Assembly: GCA_033762375.1 (NCBI GenBank) | Contig: JANRLQ010000002.1 | Span: 62,001-126,000, forward strand | DNA length: 64,000 nt | Source of the DNA: RDXT01 sp033762375 | Lineage (GTDB): Bacteria > Bacteroidota > Bacteroidia > J057 | Reading direction: 5' to 3' | Shown here: in pieces, positions 51,531 to 60,712 of the stretch | How positions within the stretch are numbered: position 1 is the first letter of the stretch | Layout: every line of letters begins with the position of its first letter | Notes under the pieces: model-generated | Databases searched by the model: none | Told to the model about the DNA's origin: nothing | Seen by the model: the letters and a program-made list of their open reading frames with translations, nothing else | Program-made: the position numbers and the translations under genes

Positions 51531-53528
51531 TTATTCGGCTGCGTCTTCTGCTTCTTCGGTCACTTCCGCAGATTTTTTGCTGTCTTTCTGCGTCTTTTTC
51601 TCCTGAGCTTCCATCTGGACTTTCAGCTTGGCAAGTACATCCAGGTCGCCGAGGGTTGTCGTACCAGCCTTGGCAGCAGGGGCAGCAGCTGGTTTCCCGC
51701 TGCGGCTTTTGTCCTTAGGCTCTTCGACAACGGCCTTCTTCTCAGGTGCTTTCTGCCAGGTTTTGACATGAGAGAGCACCAGGCGCTTGGCATCCTTGTT
51801 GAACTCGATGACGACAAACTCAGAGGTATCTTCCTGCTTGAGTTCTTCTTTGCCGTCTTCGGCTTTGAGGTGCTTCAGGTTTACGGTACCTTCTACCCCG
51901 TACTCCAGCTCGACGGTAGCTCCTTTGGCATCAATGCGCTTGATGGTACCCGTGTGGGTAGAGCCCAGCGTAAAGATTGCAGCAAAGGTTTCCCAAACAT
52001 CCTCGGTGAGTTGTTTGTGGCCCAGGCTGAGGCGGCGGTTTTCTTTGTCTATCTCCAGGACGATCACCTCCAGGTTTTCGCCTACCTTCACGTACTCAGA
52101 CGGGTGGGCAAACTTTTTGGTCCAGGAGAGATCGGAGATGTGTACGAGGCCGTCAATGCCTTCAGCCAGCTCGATGAAAAGACCATAGCTGGTCATGTTC
52201 CGTACGAGGCCGGTATGGCGGCTGTTGACCGGGAAACGCTCCTCGACCACAGACCAGGGGTCCAGTTGGAGTTGTTTGAGGCCGAGCGACATCTTGCGCT
52301 CGTTGCGGTCCACGTTGAGGATAACGGCTTCGATTTCTTCGCCGGTAGAGAAGAGTTCGCCGGGGTTTTTGCTGTGCTGGGACCAGGACATCTCACTCGT
52401 GTGAATGAGTCCCTCGACACCAGGCGTTACCTCCACAAATACACCGTAGTCAGCGATGGTCACGACCTTACCGCGGATACGGGCACCTTCGGTGACAGCT
52501 TCAGGCAGCGAGTCCCACGGATGTGCCGTGAGTTGTTTCATGCCGAGGCTGATACGTTTTTTGGCTTCGTCGAAGTCGAGGACCACAACGTTGACCTTTT
52601 GATCCAGCACCAGAACTTCCTCCGGGTGGTTGATACGTCCCCAGGAGATGTCTGTGATGTGGAGCAGACCGTCCACGCCACCGAGGTCAATAAACACCCC
52701 GAAGCTGGTCATGTTTTTCACAGTACCTTCGAGTACCTGACCTTTCTCAAGGTTCTGGAGAATCTCGCGGCGCTGCTCTTCGAGTTTGGCTTCGATGAGG
52801 ATCTTGTGGGATACTACCACGTTTTCGTAGGCGTGGTTGATCTTGACCACTTTAAACTCCATCGTACGGCCTACATAGGCATCAAAGTCGCGCACAGGCT
52901 TCACATCAATCTGCGAACCTGGCAGGAAGGCTTCGATACCCTGAATATCAATTACGAATCCGCCCTTGGTGCGGCGCATAATCACCCCGTTGAGGATGAG
53001 GTCTTTGTCCATAGAGTCGTTGATCATCTCCCAGGCACGCAGGTGCTTGGCACGCTTGCGCGAGAGGAGGAGATGACCTCCGGTGTCTTCTACGGTCTCG
53101 ATAAATACCTCGACTTCCATCCCTGGCTGGGGTGTCATGTCCCGGAACTCGGAGGCGGGGACTACCCCCTCTGATTTGAAGCCGATATTGATCACGACAT
53201 CCTTCTCGCCTACGGCGACGATGGTACCGCTCACAATTTCATTGGCATTAAACTGCTTCAGGGTACTGGCGTACACCCGCGTCATTTCGTCGCGCTGAGA
53301 AGCAGAGTACGTACCATCACCTTTCCACCAGTCTTCGTCGTCATCGTCGTCGTTGGTGAAACCGGCAATTTCGTTGAGGTCAATCAGGTCGGCATCGAAG
53401 TCATCGCGCTCGTCCTGAACGGGGGCTTCCACTACGTCATCCGTAGTGTCGTCATCCTGCTCCTCTACTGCGAGAAGAGCGGGCTCCAACAATTCGTCCT
53501 TGTTGATTTCGTTTTCGTTGTCAAGCAT
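51531..53528 (-). CDS. rpsA: 30S ribosomal protein S1
   Basis: The 665-aa protein has an acidic N-terminal extension (~1-70, many Asp/Glu) and then six S1 RNA-binding repeats. Repeats 3-6 are most typical, with the G-x-V-x-x-x-x-x-x-G-x-F-V pattern (GTVKNMTSFGVFIDLGGVDGLLHITDISW, GKVVTIADYGVFVEVTPGVEGLIHTSEMSW and so on). A Lys/Ala-rich tail follows. It brings mRNA to the 30S subunit, important in Bacteroidota where Shine-Dalgarno pairing is little used. Its start is itself preceded by a Shine-Dalgarno-like AAAGGAGA, and a promoter and hairpin lie upstream. Confidence 0.97.
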   Translation of the reverse strand: MLDNENEINKDELLEPALLAVEEQDDDTTDDVVEAPVQDERDDFDADLIDLNEIAGFTNDDDDDEDWWKGDGTYSASQRDEMTRVYASTLKQFNANEIVSGTIVAVGEKDVVINIGFKSEGVVPASEFRDMTPQPGMEVEVFIETVEDTGGHLLLSRKRAKHLRAWEMINDSMDKDLILNGVIMRRTKGGFVIDIQGIEAFLPGSQIDVKPVRDFDAYVGRTMEFKVVKINHAYENVVVSHKILIEAKLEEQRREILQNLEKGQVLEGTVKNMTSFGVFIDLGGVDGLLHITDISWGRINHPEEVLVLDQKVNVVVLDFDEAKKRISLGMKQLTAHPWDSLPEAVTEGARIRGKVVTIADYGVFVEVTPGVEGLIHTSEMSWSQHSKNPGELFSTGEEIEAVILNVDRNERKMSLGLKQLQLDPWSVVEERFPVNSRHTGLVRNMTSYGLFIELAEGIDGLVHISDLSWTKKFAHPSEYVKVGENLEVIVLEIDKENRRLSLGHKQLTEDVWETFAAIFTLGSTHTGTIKRIDAKGATVELEYGVEGTVNLKHLKAEDGKEELKQEDTSEFVVIEFNKDAKRLVLSHVKTWQKAPEKKAVVEEPKDKSRSGKPAAAPAAKAGTTTLGDLDVLAKLKVQMEAQEKKTQKDSKKSAEVTEEAEDAAE

Positions 53529-53537
53529 GCATTAAGG

Positions 53538-53545
53538 TCTCCTTT
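53538..53545 (-). promoter_or_regulatory. Shine-Dalgarno-like site before rpsA
   Basis: AAAGGAGA on the minus strand lies about 9-10 bases before the rpsA ATG at 53528. Such a strong match is uncommon in this phylum. A second, out-of-frame ATG starts four bases earlier (53532). A 6-bp GC-rich hairpin (TCCCGG/CCGGGA, 53548-53563) stands just upstream. Confidence 0.4.
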
Positions 53546-53568
53546 CCTCCCGGTTTTCCGGGAAGCGG

Positions 53569-53601
53569 CAAAGGTACAAATTGTTTTGGAGAAAAAATCA
53601 A
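53569..53601 (-). promoter_or_regulatory. candidate promoter of rpsA
   Basis: TACCTTTG on the minus strand (53576-53569) fits TAnnTTTG exactly, with TTG at 53601-53599, 22 bases upstream as a -33 element. The predicted leader is short (~35 bases) and nearly filled by the hairpin and the Shine-Dalgarno-like site. Confidence 0.5.
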
Positions 53602-53623
53602 TATTTTCCTGAAGGAATCGCAT

Positions 53624-53659
53624 AAAAAAAGCCTGCCATCAACTTGATAGCAGGCTTTT
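53624..53659 (-). terminator. terminator of tRNA-Glu gene
   Basis: AAAAGCCTGC pairs with GCAGGCTTTT, extended by ATC/GAT around one mismatch. On the minus strand it follows the tRNA directly and ends in a run of T. Confidence 0.85.
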
Positions 53660-53660
53660 G

Positions 53661-53732
53661 TACTCCGTGGGGGAATCGAACCCCCCTTGCAAGAATGAAA
53701 ATCTTGAGTCCTAACCGATAGACGAACGGAGC
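53661..53732 (-). tRNA. tRNA-Glu (anticodon TTC)
   Basis: On the minus strand the sequence folds as a cloverleaf: acceptor GCTCCGT with ACGGAGT (first pair G-U), anticodon stem CAAGA/TCTTG around loop TTTTCAT (anticodon TTC, reads GAA/GAG), and T arm GGGGG-TTCGATT-CCCCC. The 3' CCA is not encoded, as is common in this phylum. It stands alone upstream of rpsA and has its own terminator. Confidence 0.95.
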
Positions 53733-54060
53733 ATGCTTAAAAAGCGGTACAAAGATAAGGTCATTCAAAGACAAAAGTCAAGTCCTGATCTAAAAAAAAT
53801 GATGGGTGACCCGCTGTTTTTTTCATCGCCAGAGATAAGTCCCTCATAATCAGGCCAAATTTTCTGGTGAATGGTTGAAAAAAAATGTGAAGGGGTACGG
53901 TTGCCCTGATCAATCTGTCTGCCGAAAGCCCGGTCAGGGCTGCGATATGTAAAATATACGACCAAAAGCTCCGTATGGTTGTTTTTCAATACCCGCCTTT
54001 CTAATTTTGGGCCGCCCGTTGGGGGAGATTTACATCACCTTTTAACTCACGCTGTTTCAC
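53733..54060. other. intergenic region holding the gap promoter
   Basis: No gene is supported between tRNA-Glu and gap. The minus-strand frame at 53765-53989 has no family resemblance. The promoter of gap is annotated separately. Confidence 0.5.
53979..54009 (+). promoter_or_regulatory. candidate promoter of gap
   Basis: TAATTTTG (54002-54009) matches TAnnTTTG exactly, with TTG at 53979-53981, 20 bases upstream. Predicted leader is about 45 bases. Confidence 0.55.
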
Positions 54061-55053
54061 ATGGCAATTAAAGTAGGTATCAACGGTTTTGGCCGTATTG
54101 GTCGGCTGGTGTTTCGCGTTTTGGCTGAAAACCCGGCTATTGAAGTGGTAAAGATCAATGACTTGACGGATAACGGGACCCTGGCCCACCTCCTCAAGTA
54201 TGACTCAGTCCACGGCAAGTTTAACGGGACGGTAGCATATGACGAGCAGAGCCTGATCGTCAATGGCAAAACCATCATCGCCAGCGCCGAAAAAAACCCT
54301 GAAGCCCTGGGCTGGGGCGAACTGGGCGTAGATGTGGTCATTGAGTCCACAGGGGTGTTTACGAGCCGCGACAAGGCGGGCCTCCACCTGAATGCCGGCG
54401 CTAAAAAGGTGATCATCACCGCCCCTGCCAAAGGAGCTGTAGATGCTACCATCGTGATCGGCGTTAACGATGCCATCCTGACCCCTGACATGCAGGTTGT
54501 CTCCAATGCTTCCTGCACCACCAACTGCCTCGCGCCGATGGTGAGAGTCCTGCACGAAAACTTTGGGGTGGTCAAAGGTTTTATGACCACCATTCACGCC
54601 TACACGGCTGACCAGAGCCTGCAGGACAGCCCGCACCGCGACCTGCGTCGTGCCCGTGCAGCTGCTGTCAACATCGTACCCACAACCACCGGAGCGGCTG
54701 TAGCCGTAGGCGAGGTGCTGCCTGAACTCAAAGGCAAACTTGATGGCAATGCGATCCGCGTACCAGTACCCGATGGGTCTGTCACCGACTTCTCTGCCAT
54801 CCTCTCCCGTGAGGTAACGGCTGATGAGGTAAATGCTGCCCTCAAAGCTGCCGCCGAAAGTTACCTCAAAGGGATCATGGAGTACTCTACGGAGCCGCTG
54901 GTCTCTACCGATATCCTCGGCAACCCACACTCCTGCATCGTGGACAGCGACCTGACCACCGCTATGGGCAACTTTGTGAAGGTCGTAGGCTGGTATGACA
55001 ATGAGTGGGGATATTCTAACCGCGTAGCCCAACTGGTCTCCCTGATGGCCTGA
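54061..55053 (+). CDS. gap: type I glyceraldehyde-3-phosphate dehydrogenase
   Basis: The 330-aa enzyme starts MAIKVGINGFGRIGRLVFR (NAD-binding) and has the active site SNASCTTNCLAPM with the catalytic Cys, the HAYTADQSLQDSPHRDLRRARAAA segment and the C-terminal WYDNEWGYSNR. It converts glyceraldehyde 3-phosphate to 1,3-bisphosphoglycerate with NAD. Length and motifs are standard. It has a strong promoter match and its own terminator, fitting a highly expressed gene. Confidence 0.98.
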   Translation: MAIKVGINGFGRIGRLVFRVLAENPAIEVVKINDLTDNGTLAHLLKYDSVHGKFNGTVAYDEQSLIVNGKTIIASAEKNPEALGWGELGVDVVIESTGVFTSRDKAGLHLNAGAKKVIITAPAKGAVDATIVIGVNDAILTPDMQVVSNASCTTNCLAPMVRVLHENFGVVKGFMTTIHAYTADQSLQDSPHRDLRRARAAAVNIVPTTTGAAVAVGEVLPELKGKLDGNAIRVPVPDGSVTDFSAILSREVTADEVNAALKAAAESYLKGIMEYSTEPLVSTDILGNPHSCIVDSDLTTAMGNFVKVVGWYDNEWGYSNRVAQLVSLMA

Positions 55054-55091
55054 TTTAGGCTGATTTGACCGGGCTAATCGTTTGCTCACCC

Positions 55092-55119
55092 TGGCGGCAC
55101 CCCCCGGTGCCGCCATTTT
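55092..55119 (+). terminator. rho-independent terminator of gap
   Basis: TGGCGGCACC (55092-55101) pairs with GGTGCCGCCA (55106-55115) over a CCCC loop and is followed by TTTT. Confidence 0.8.
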
Positions 55120-55190
55120 GCGTATTATTACAGACTCAAAGGCTCTACTTCGCGACGCTTGAACGATGTTTTCACTTAATTCAACGTCCG

Positions 55191-56165
55191 ATGAAAGTTA
55201 TTGCTGGTTTTATTTCCGCCTATTTATCTTTTCTGGCTCCTGTTACCGAGCCTGCTTTGTTTACGGATGACGCCCCACTGGAGGTCGTGGTTTTTGCGGA
55301 CATGGATGCGTTTTTGCACGACCGCTCTGACTCGGCATCCTATCATGAGGCCAAAATCCTGGTGCGCGAAGGCAAAATGTCTGCTACCCTGCCTGCCGAA
55401 ATCCGGGCCAGAGGAAATGTGCGCCGCCGGCAGGAGTTCTGCTCCATTCCCCCTATCAAGCTCAAAATCAAGTCCAAAGCACCCGCTTCTCCCTGGTTTG
55501 TGCCCGGTCACAAATACAAACTGGTGACCCACTGCAGCAGCGAGACGGCCCTCCTCAAAGAGTATCTGGTGTACCGCACCCTTAACATTCTCACGGATAC
55601 CAGTCTCCAGGTGCGGCTTGTGCGTATTACCTACCACGATACCCAGAACAATCACCCCGATATTCAAACCTGGGCCTTTTTTGTTGAAGACGAGGATGAC
55701 TTTGCAGATCGTATGGGCGCCAAACTTGTCGAAGACAGGGTCTCGCCTGAAACGCTTGTGCCCGGCTGCCTGACCCGCCTGTACGCTTTTGAGTACATGA
55801 TCGGAAACCTGGACTGGGATATCCCGAGTGGTAAAAATATTATCACCCTCGCCTTTCCCAATGGTGCAAGGGTGGCCGTACCTTATGACTTTGACTGGTC
55901 CAAGAGTGTCGATGCTCCGTGGACGGGACTGGCTCCGGAATTTGACCGGCGCAACCTCCCCCCGCTCTGCCGGTCTGAGGCGGAATGGAGCCATACTTTC
56001 ATGCAGTTTGAGACCCACAAAACCCAGATACGACAGCTGTACAACCAGTTTCACTATCTCCCCGTCGAGGAGCTGGTACCCAGCCTGTCGTATTATGAGC
56101 ATTTTTTCATCATGATCCAGAAAGACAGGTGGAAAGGCACTGTTTTTCAGACTGAGTGCGGATAA
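55191..56165 (+). CDS. CotH-like exported protein
   Basis: The ATG at 55191 (MKVIAGFISAYLSF) gives a signal peptide; the frame upstream runs through the gap terminator and is not accepted. The 324-aa protein has the order seen in CotH-like proteins: PAEIRARGNVRRRQEFCSIPPIKLKIK, a segment like 'kLVTHCSSETALLKEYLVYRTLN', an E-x-x-x-D-F loop (FVEDEDDFADRMG) and FEYMIGNLDWDIPSGKNI followed by VPYDFDWS. CotH members are atypical kinases or spore/cellulosome-surface proteins. Activity here is unproven. It is likely a single gene. Confidence 0.6.
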   Translation: MKVIAGFISAYLSFLAPVTEPALFTDDAPLEVVVFADMDAFLHDRSDSASYHEAKILVREGKMSATLPAEIRARGNVRRRQEFCSIPPIKLKIKSKAPASPWFVPGHKYKLVTHCSSETALLKEYLVYRTLNILTDTSLQVRLVRITYHDTQNNHPDIQTWAFFVEDEDDFADRMGAKLVEDRVSPETLVPGCLTRLYAFEYMIGNLDWDIPSGKNIITLAFPNGARVAVPYDFDWSKSVDAPWTGLAPEFDRRNLPPLCRSEAEWSHTFMQFETHKTQIRQLYNQFHYLPVEELVPSLSYYEHFFIMIQKDRWKGTVFQTECG

Positions 56166-56254
56166 TGTTTTCAACCATCGCCCGGCAGCTGGCGTCTTTA
56201 TCCCACATACATCCGGACAACACTGGTATCCGGAGGTTCATATAGTTGTATAAG

Positions 56255-56524
56255 ATGGGGCCATACCTTATTTTCTGCTTGTTTAGCCTGAGCCTGGGGC
56301 ATAGCCTGGTACAGGGGATTGGTCGGACGGGTACGGGCGTGTCTTTATGTTGCCCCCCGGCGCCCGTTATGGCTGATACTGCGTATGCGTGGGTAGAGCA
56401 GTTGTTGCATCACCCGGCGCAGCCCAGTCCTGAGAGTTGTTACCCTGCTGTAGAAGAGTTGGCTACCGGCGGTTCACACCTGATGTTGTACGCCCTGGGA
56501 CTGTTAGCTGAAATGCAATACTGA
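56255..56524 (+). CDS. small exported hypothetical protein
   Basis: This is an 89-aa frame from ATG 56255 with a plausible signal peptide (MGPYLIFCLFSLSLGHSLVQG), a pair of cysteines (SLCCPP) and a helical C-terminus. No family is recognised. It sits between the CotH-like and hydrolase genes on the same strand, which supports but does not prove it is real. Confidence 0.3.
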   Translation: MGPYLIFCLFSLSLGHSLVQGIGRTGTGVSLCCPPAPVMADTAYAWVEQLLHHPAQPSPESCYPAVEELATGGSHLMLYALGLLAEMQY

Positions 56525-56572
56525 GTTGGGAATTACGCCTGGGCAGACCTACATTTGCCCCAAAACAGACCA

Positions 56573-57349
56573 ATGCTCCCGATACAGTTTTCACATGCCA
56601 ACGGGTTTCCGGCCGGGTCGTACGAATATTTTTTTTCCCTGCTGCATCCGCATCCCGTCTCAGCAGTGCCAGCTTTTGGACTGGGCAAGTGGCAGATCAC
56701 TGATAGCTGGGAGCCCCTGGTAGATGAGCTTATCCACGAGACGGTCCACCGGCATACAGGTCCTGTGATCGGAATCGGGCATTCGCTGGGTGGCATACTT
56801 ACCTTGCTGGCGGCCAGTCGTCGTCCGGAGTTGTTTCGGCAGGTAATACTGCTGGATCCTCCTATCCTCGGGCGAGACCTCCGCCTGCTGATACGCCTTA
56901 TGCGGGTATTGAGGCTTCATGAGCAGGCTATTCCCCTAGTGCGTAAAGCGCTGACACGTCGTGATCACTTTGACTCGCGCGAAGCTGCCACGGCCCACTG
57001 GCACAGCAAGGCTTTTTTTCAGCACTTCCATCCCAGGAGTTTTGAAGACTATGTGGCGCACGCGCTCATCCCTGCACCCGCAGGGGGATTTACACTCGCC
57101 ATACCCAAAACCCTGGAAGCCAAAATTTTCAGCCTCACCCCCCATACCCCCCCTACAACGCCGACGCAGGTACCCGTAGACTATCTCTACGCAGTCCCGG
57201 GTGGGGCGGTACCAGCGCAGGTCATCCAGCGCTACAAACGCCGCTATCCCCATATTCGGTTTACGCCCGTCCAGGGTGGTCATATGTTTCCCCTGGAGCA
57301 GCCTGATGAAACCGCACAGCTGATCCTCTCCCTTATCCGCCCCGCCTGA
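56573..57349 (+). CDS. alpha/beta hydrolase
   Basis: The ATG at 56573 (MLPIQFSHANGFPAGSY) starts the protein; a TTG six codons upstream is less likely. The 258-aa enzyme has IQFSHANGFPAGSYEYFF (oxyanion strand), the nucleophile elbow GIGHSLGGI (Ser ~72) and a C-terminal histidine in VQGGHMFPLEQP. HANGFPAGSY at the start is typical of a Bacteroidota/Proteobacteria hydrolase subgroup. Substrate unknown. No signal peptide, so it is cytoplasmic. Confidence 0.85.
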   Translation: MLPIQFSHANGFPAGSYEYFFSLLHPHPVSAVPAFGLGKWQITDSWEPLVDELIHETVHRHTGPVIGIGHSLGGILTLLAASRRPELFRQVILLDPPILGRDLRLLIRLMRVLRLHEQAIPLVRKALTRRDHFDSREAATAHWHSKAFFQHFHPRSFEDYVAHALIPAPAGGFTLAIPKTLEAKIFSLTPHTPPTTPTQVPVDYLYAVPGGAVPAQVIQRYKRRYPHIRFTPVQGGHMFPLEQPDETAQLILSLIRPA

Positions 57350-57796
57350 ATACCAAAAGCAGATACAGACCATAGGCCCGTATCTGCCGGCAAGCAAGCG
57401 AAACAACACATCTCATGATGTGCGGGCAAGGGCCCTACGGTAATCAACAAGAGTAAGGACTAGTGACTTATCTGGATGCCCGCTGACCATGCGCAGGCAG
57501 GAATATACCGGCAGCAAAGTGGGCATCAGCTCATAAACTGACCCAGCAACAAACAAGCGGAGGCAATAGCTATCCCGGTCAGAAATACCACTGAAAACCG
57601 GACACTGGTACGGAGAGAGGCAGAAGCAGAAGGGCGCTGGCTGATCCTGGAGGCAAGTCGCATATCAATGGCTTATGATTCAAAATAACGTAATTTACAA
57701 TTAAAAATATTTACGAATATATGAATTACATTACACCCCGCCCTATAGGATACCTTGAAGATCATTGTGTATCTTGGTCCTCTCTGAATCTGGTAT
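57350..57796. other. intergenic region with one possible small protein gene
   Basis: A hairpin GCAGATAC/GTATCTGC (57359-57387) follows the hydrolase gene but lacks a T-run. A 45-codon minus-strand frame is annotated separately. The AT-rich end (57670-57725) probably holds the promoter of the VIT/vWA gene, though no exact TAnnTTTG is seen. Confidence 0.4.
57526..57663 (-). CDS. possible 45-aa single-TM small protein
   Basis: The frame from ATG 57663 encodes a basic, Ser/Arg-rich N-terminus followed by one hydrophobic helix (FSVVFLTGIAIASACLLLGQF) and ends SerTGA. The positive-inside layout is what a small membrane protein would show. No neighbour on this strand supports it, and chance is possible. 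Confidence 0.25.
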   Translation of the reverse strand: MRLASRISQRPSASASLRTSVRFSVVFLTGIAIASACLLLGQFMS

Positions 57797-60712
57797 ATGA
57801 AAAAATATGTCTGGGTCTGTATGGCGATGCTGACGGCCTGTCGTACGCTGGCCCCCATCCCCCTACCTACTGCCCCTGTCCAGCAGGCAGGTCCTGTCGC
57901 TCACCCCGCCGTGATGGTCCGTACAGAACTTGACTCTGCCTCATGGCCACTCCAGATTAATGACCTGAGCCTGGACATACAGGTACTCGGCAGTCTCTCG
58001 ACCACCACCATGACCCTCACGGTATTTAACCCCCTGGACCGGGACATCGAGGGCCAGCTGTATTTCCCGCTTGGCGAAGGCCAGACCCTCCGCAGGTTTG
58101 CCCTGGACATCAATGGTGAGCTCCGGGAGGCCGTGCCGGTCGAAAAAAACCGGGGGCGCCAGGTGTATGAGGCCGTCGTCAATCAGAAAATTGACCCGGG
58201 GCTGCTGGAGTGGACCCAGGGCAATGTGTTCCGGGCCCGGATATTCCCGATCCCGGCACGGGGATACCGGACCTTGGTGGTCGCTGTGGATCAGGAACTG
58301 ATCGCCGACGGCAATAACCTCCTCTACCTGCTCCCGATGCACTTCCGGGAGCCTGTCAAGGAATTTACGGTATCCGTGACGGCGATTGGCCTGAAAAACA
58401 GTCCCCAATGGAGCCGGCATGAGCTGGCCCAGCTCACGTTTCACCCATCCGGAAATACCTGGACGGCACGGCAACTGTATGCAAACTTTGTCCCGGACCG
58501 GCAGATCGGCTTCACGATTCCGGGTCCCGTCCGCAACGGACAGGCCTATATACAGGAGACAGGTCCTGATGAGTCCTGGTTTTATGTACATGTACGCCCG
58601 GAAGGTCCTCCGCGTGACAAGCCCGTCCCTGCACGTCTTACGATTGTCTGGGATGCCTCCGCCAGCATGGCAAGCCGGGACACAGCCCGGGAGTTGGCCC
58701 TGCTCCAGGGATATTTTCAGAAATCATCCACTTGTACGGTGGAGCTGATCGCCTTCAGCCACGAGGCCGTGACAGTAGACACCCTGGTCCTCCAGCAGGG
58801 TAACAGTGCTCCGCTGCTGGAGGCCATTCGCGCACTGGCTGCCGACGGTGCGACCTGCCTTGGCTGCGTGCCTTTTGGCCGTGTGATGGGAGATGAAATT
58901 TTGTTTATAGGAGATGGCCTGTCAAACTTTGGCCCGGATACGCTCAGCATCGGTTCGCAGCCCATAACGGCCATCACGAGTGCCGCAAGAGCGGATTTCA
59001 GCACCTTGCAGCGACTCGCCCGCAGCACAGGCGGCCAGGTCGTGAACCTCCTGCCCCTGACCCGGGAGCAGGCCCTGCGCAAGCTCCTGACCCTACCCTA
59101 CCGGTATATCGGCTGTCAGGCTGATCCTGTCCTTATTCGTGATACATGGCCGCGGCTACCGGCTGAAGCTGGACCGGTCTTCGGGCTGGCAGGTAAACTG
59201 CTGGGAGACCAGGCTACGATTACCCTCCTGTTTGGGTACGGACAGACCGTCACCCATGCCGAGACCATCACCCTCGACAAAGTACGGGACCTGACAGATG
59301 CCCCGATACACACGATCTGGGCACAAAAAAAGCTGGCTGAGCTCGACCTTGACTACCGCCACAACCGCGCAGAGATGTTGCGTACAGGCCAGCAAGTTGG
59401 CCTTGTCACCCGATTTACTTCACTGCTGGTGCTGGACCGGGTAGAAGATTATGTACGGTACCGCATCGAGCCGCCCGCGGAGCTCCGGAAAAAATACCAA
59501 AGCCTGATCGCTGAAGAAGGAGACCAGCAGCGATTTGAATTGCTGTCCCACCTGGACAAGGTAGCAGAAGCCTTTGAGCTGCGGCGTTTCTGGTGGGAAA
59601 CTGAGTTTGAGTGGCCAGCGACAGATACTATCTACCATGAAGACCGGGTGCGTGACGAAGACCGTGACGGGGTTCTCGAAGCCGCGGATATTGATTCAGA
59701 CTTTATACCCGAAGAGTCGAGCCTGGATGCCTTGTTTACCCCACAGCCTTCTGCCCCTACCCCTAAACCCGGTGCTCCTGTTCCTACCGCAGGGCCGACC
59801 GCCGAAATACGTCTTCAGGCATGGAATCCTCAAACACCCTACCTGGAAACGCTGCGACAGGCAGCGCCTGCCGCCGTGTACCCGACTTACCTCGACCTGC
59901 GCCGCACCTGGGGCCATCAGCCGGGATTTTATCTGGATGTGGCTGACTTTTTTATTGAGCGGGGTGAGACGCGGAGTGGAATTCGTATCCTTTCCAACCT
60001 GGCAGAAATGGAGCTTGAAAACCATGAACTCCTCCGCACCCTGGCCCGCAGGCTGGAGCAGCTGGGCTATCCACAGGCTGCCCTGCCCCTCTATGAAGCC
60101 GTACGCCGGCTCCGGCCTGATGAACCACAGTCTTACCGGGACCTCGCCCTGGCATTAGCCCACAATGGCCAGTACCAGGCAGCCGCAGATACGCTGTATG
60201 AAGTCGTACGCCGCCCCTGGCCCAATGCTTTTCCCGAAATCGGTGTGCTGGCAGCCCATGAGCTTAATGCCCTCATGGCCCGCAGCCCTGTACCCATCAG
60301 CAAGATCAGATACGACAGCCGCCTCATAGCGGATCTCCCGACGGACATCCGGGTGGTACTTGACTGGGACGCGCTGGCAGTGGACATGGACCTCTGGGTT
60401 ATTGACCCCCGGGGCGAAAAATGTTATTATGCCAATAAACAAACTGAGCTGGGCGGATGGATCTCTGCAGACTTTACCGGCGGGTATGGCCCTGAGGAGT
60501 TTCTGCTGCGCAAAGCGATGCCCGGTACCTATACCGTTAAGGTCAACTATTACGGCACCCGGCAACAACACCTGGCGGGACCGGTGCATATTCAGCTGCA
60601 TCTCATCTCTGACTATGGCACCCCCCGGGAAACAAGCAAGGCCATTACGTTGCGGCTGGGCACTGCCCAGGAAGTGATTGAAGCCGGTCAGCTTGAGGTC
60701 AAACCCCGCTGA
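57797..60712 (+). CDS. VIT/vWA/TPR/DUF2135 lipoprotein
   Basis: The 971-aa protein has a lipoprotein signal ending MLTAC (Cys15). A VIT domain (~45-200, with KNRGRQVYEAVVNQKIDPGLLEW) is followed by a vWA domain whose metal site is Asp286, Ser288 and Ser290 (IVWDASASM). A charged linker (DEDRDGVLEAADIDSDF) resembles a calcium-binding thrombospondin type 3 repeat. TPR-like helices lie at ~700-830, and a C-terminal DUF2135 domain (~850-950) contains MDLWVIDPRGEKCYY and GYGPEEFLLRKAMPGTYTVKVNYYG. VIT plus vWA is known from inter-alpha-trypsin inhibitor relatives. A surface binding role is inferred. Its 3' end overlaps the convergent glycosyltransferase by 14 bases. Confidence 0.88.
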   Translation: MKKYVWVCMAMLTACRTLAPIPLPTAPVQQAGPVAHPAVMVRTELDSASWPLQINDLSLDIQVLGSLSTTTMTLTVFNPLDRDIEGQLYFPLGEGQTLRRFALDINGELREAVPVEKNRGRQVYEAVVNQKIDPGLLEWTQGNVFRARIFPIPARGYRTLVVAVDQELIADGNNLLYLLPMHFREPVKEFTVSVTAIGLKNSPQWSRHELAQLTFHPSGNTWTARQLYANFVPDRQIGFTIPGPVRNGQAYIQETGPDESWFYVHVRPEGPPRDKPVPARLTIVWDASASMASRDTARELALLQGYFQKSSTCTVELIAFSHEAVTVDTLVLQQGNSAPLLEAIRALAADGATCLGCVPFGRVMGDEILFIGDGLSNFGPDTLSIGSQPITAITSAARADFSTLQRLARSTGGQVVNLLPLTREQALRKLLTLPYRYIGCQADPVLIRDTWPRLPAEAGPVFGLAGKLLGDQATITLLFGYGQTVTHAETITLDKVRDLTDAPIHTIWAQKKLAELDLDYRHNRAEMLRTGQQVGLVTRFTSLLVLDRVEDYVRYRIEPPAELRKKYQSLIAEEGDQQRFELLSHLDKVAEAFELRRFWWETEFEWPATDTIYHEDRVRDEDRDGVLEAADIDSDFIPEESSLDALFTPQPSAPTPKPGAPVPTAGPTAEIRLQAWNPQTPYLETLRQAAPAAVYPTYLDLRRTWGHQPGFYLDVADFFIERGETRSGIRILSNLAEMELENHELLRTLARRLEQLGYPQAALPLYEAVRRLRPDEPQSYRDLALALAHNGQYQAAADTLYEVVRRPWPNAFPEIGVLAAHELNALMARSPVPISKIRYDSRLIADLPTDIRVVLDWDALAVDMDLWVIDPRGEKCYYANKQTELGGWISADFTGGYGPEEFLLRKAMPGTYTVKVNYYGTRQQHLAGPVHIQLHLISDYGTPRETSKAITLRLGTAQEVIEAGQLEVKPR

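Noticed and set aside
51495..53174. 559-codon plus-strand frame
   Set aside because: It is the antisense shadow of rpsA, whose six S1 repeats are unmistakable; the translation has no family features.
55065..55190. 42-codon N-terminal extension of the CotH-like gene
   Set aside because: Runs through the gap terminator hairpin; the ATG at 55191 gives a proper signal peptide.
57797..60712. Functional link between the VIT/vWA lipoprotein and the vWA operon at the left
   Set aside because: They share only the vWA domain class, lie 43 kb apart and differ in all other domains.
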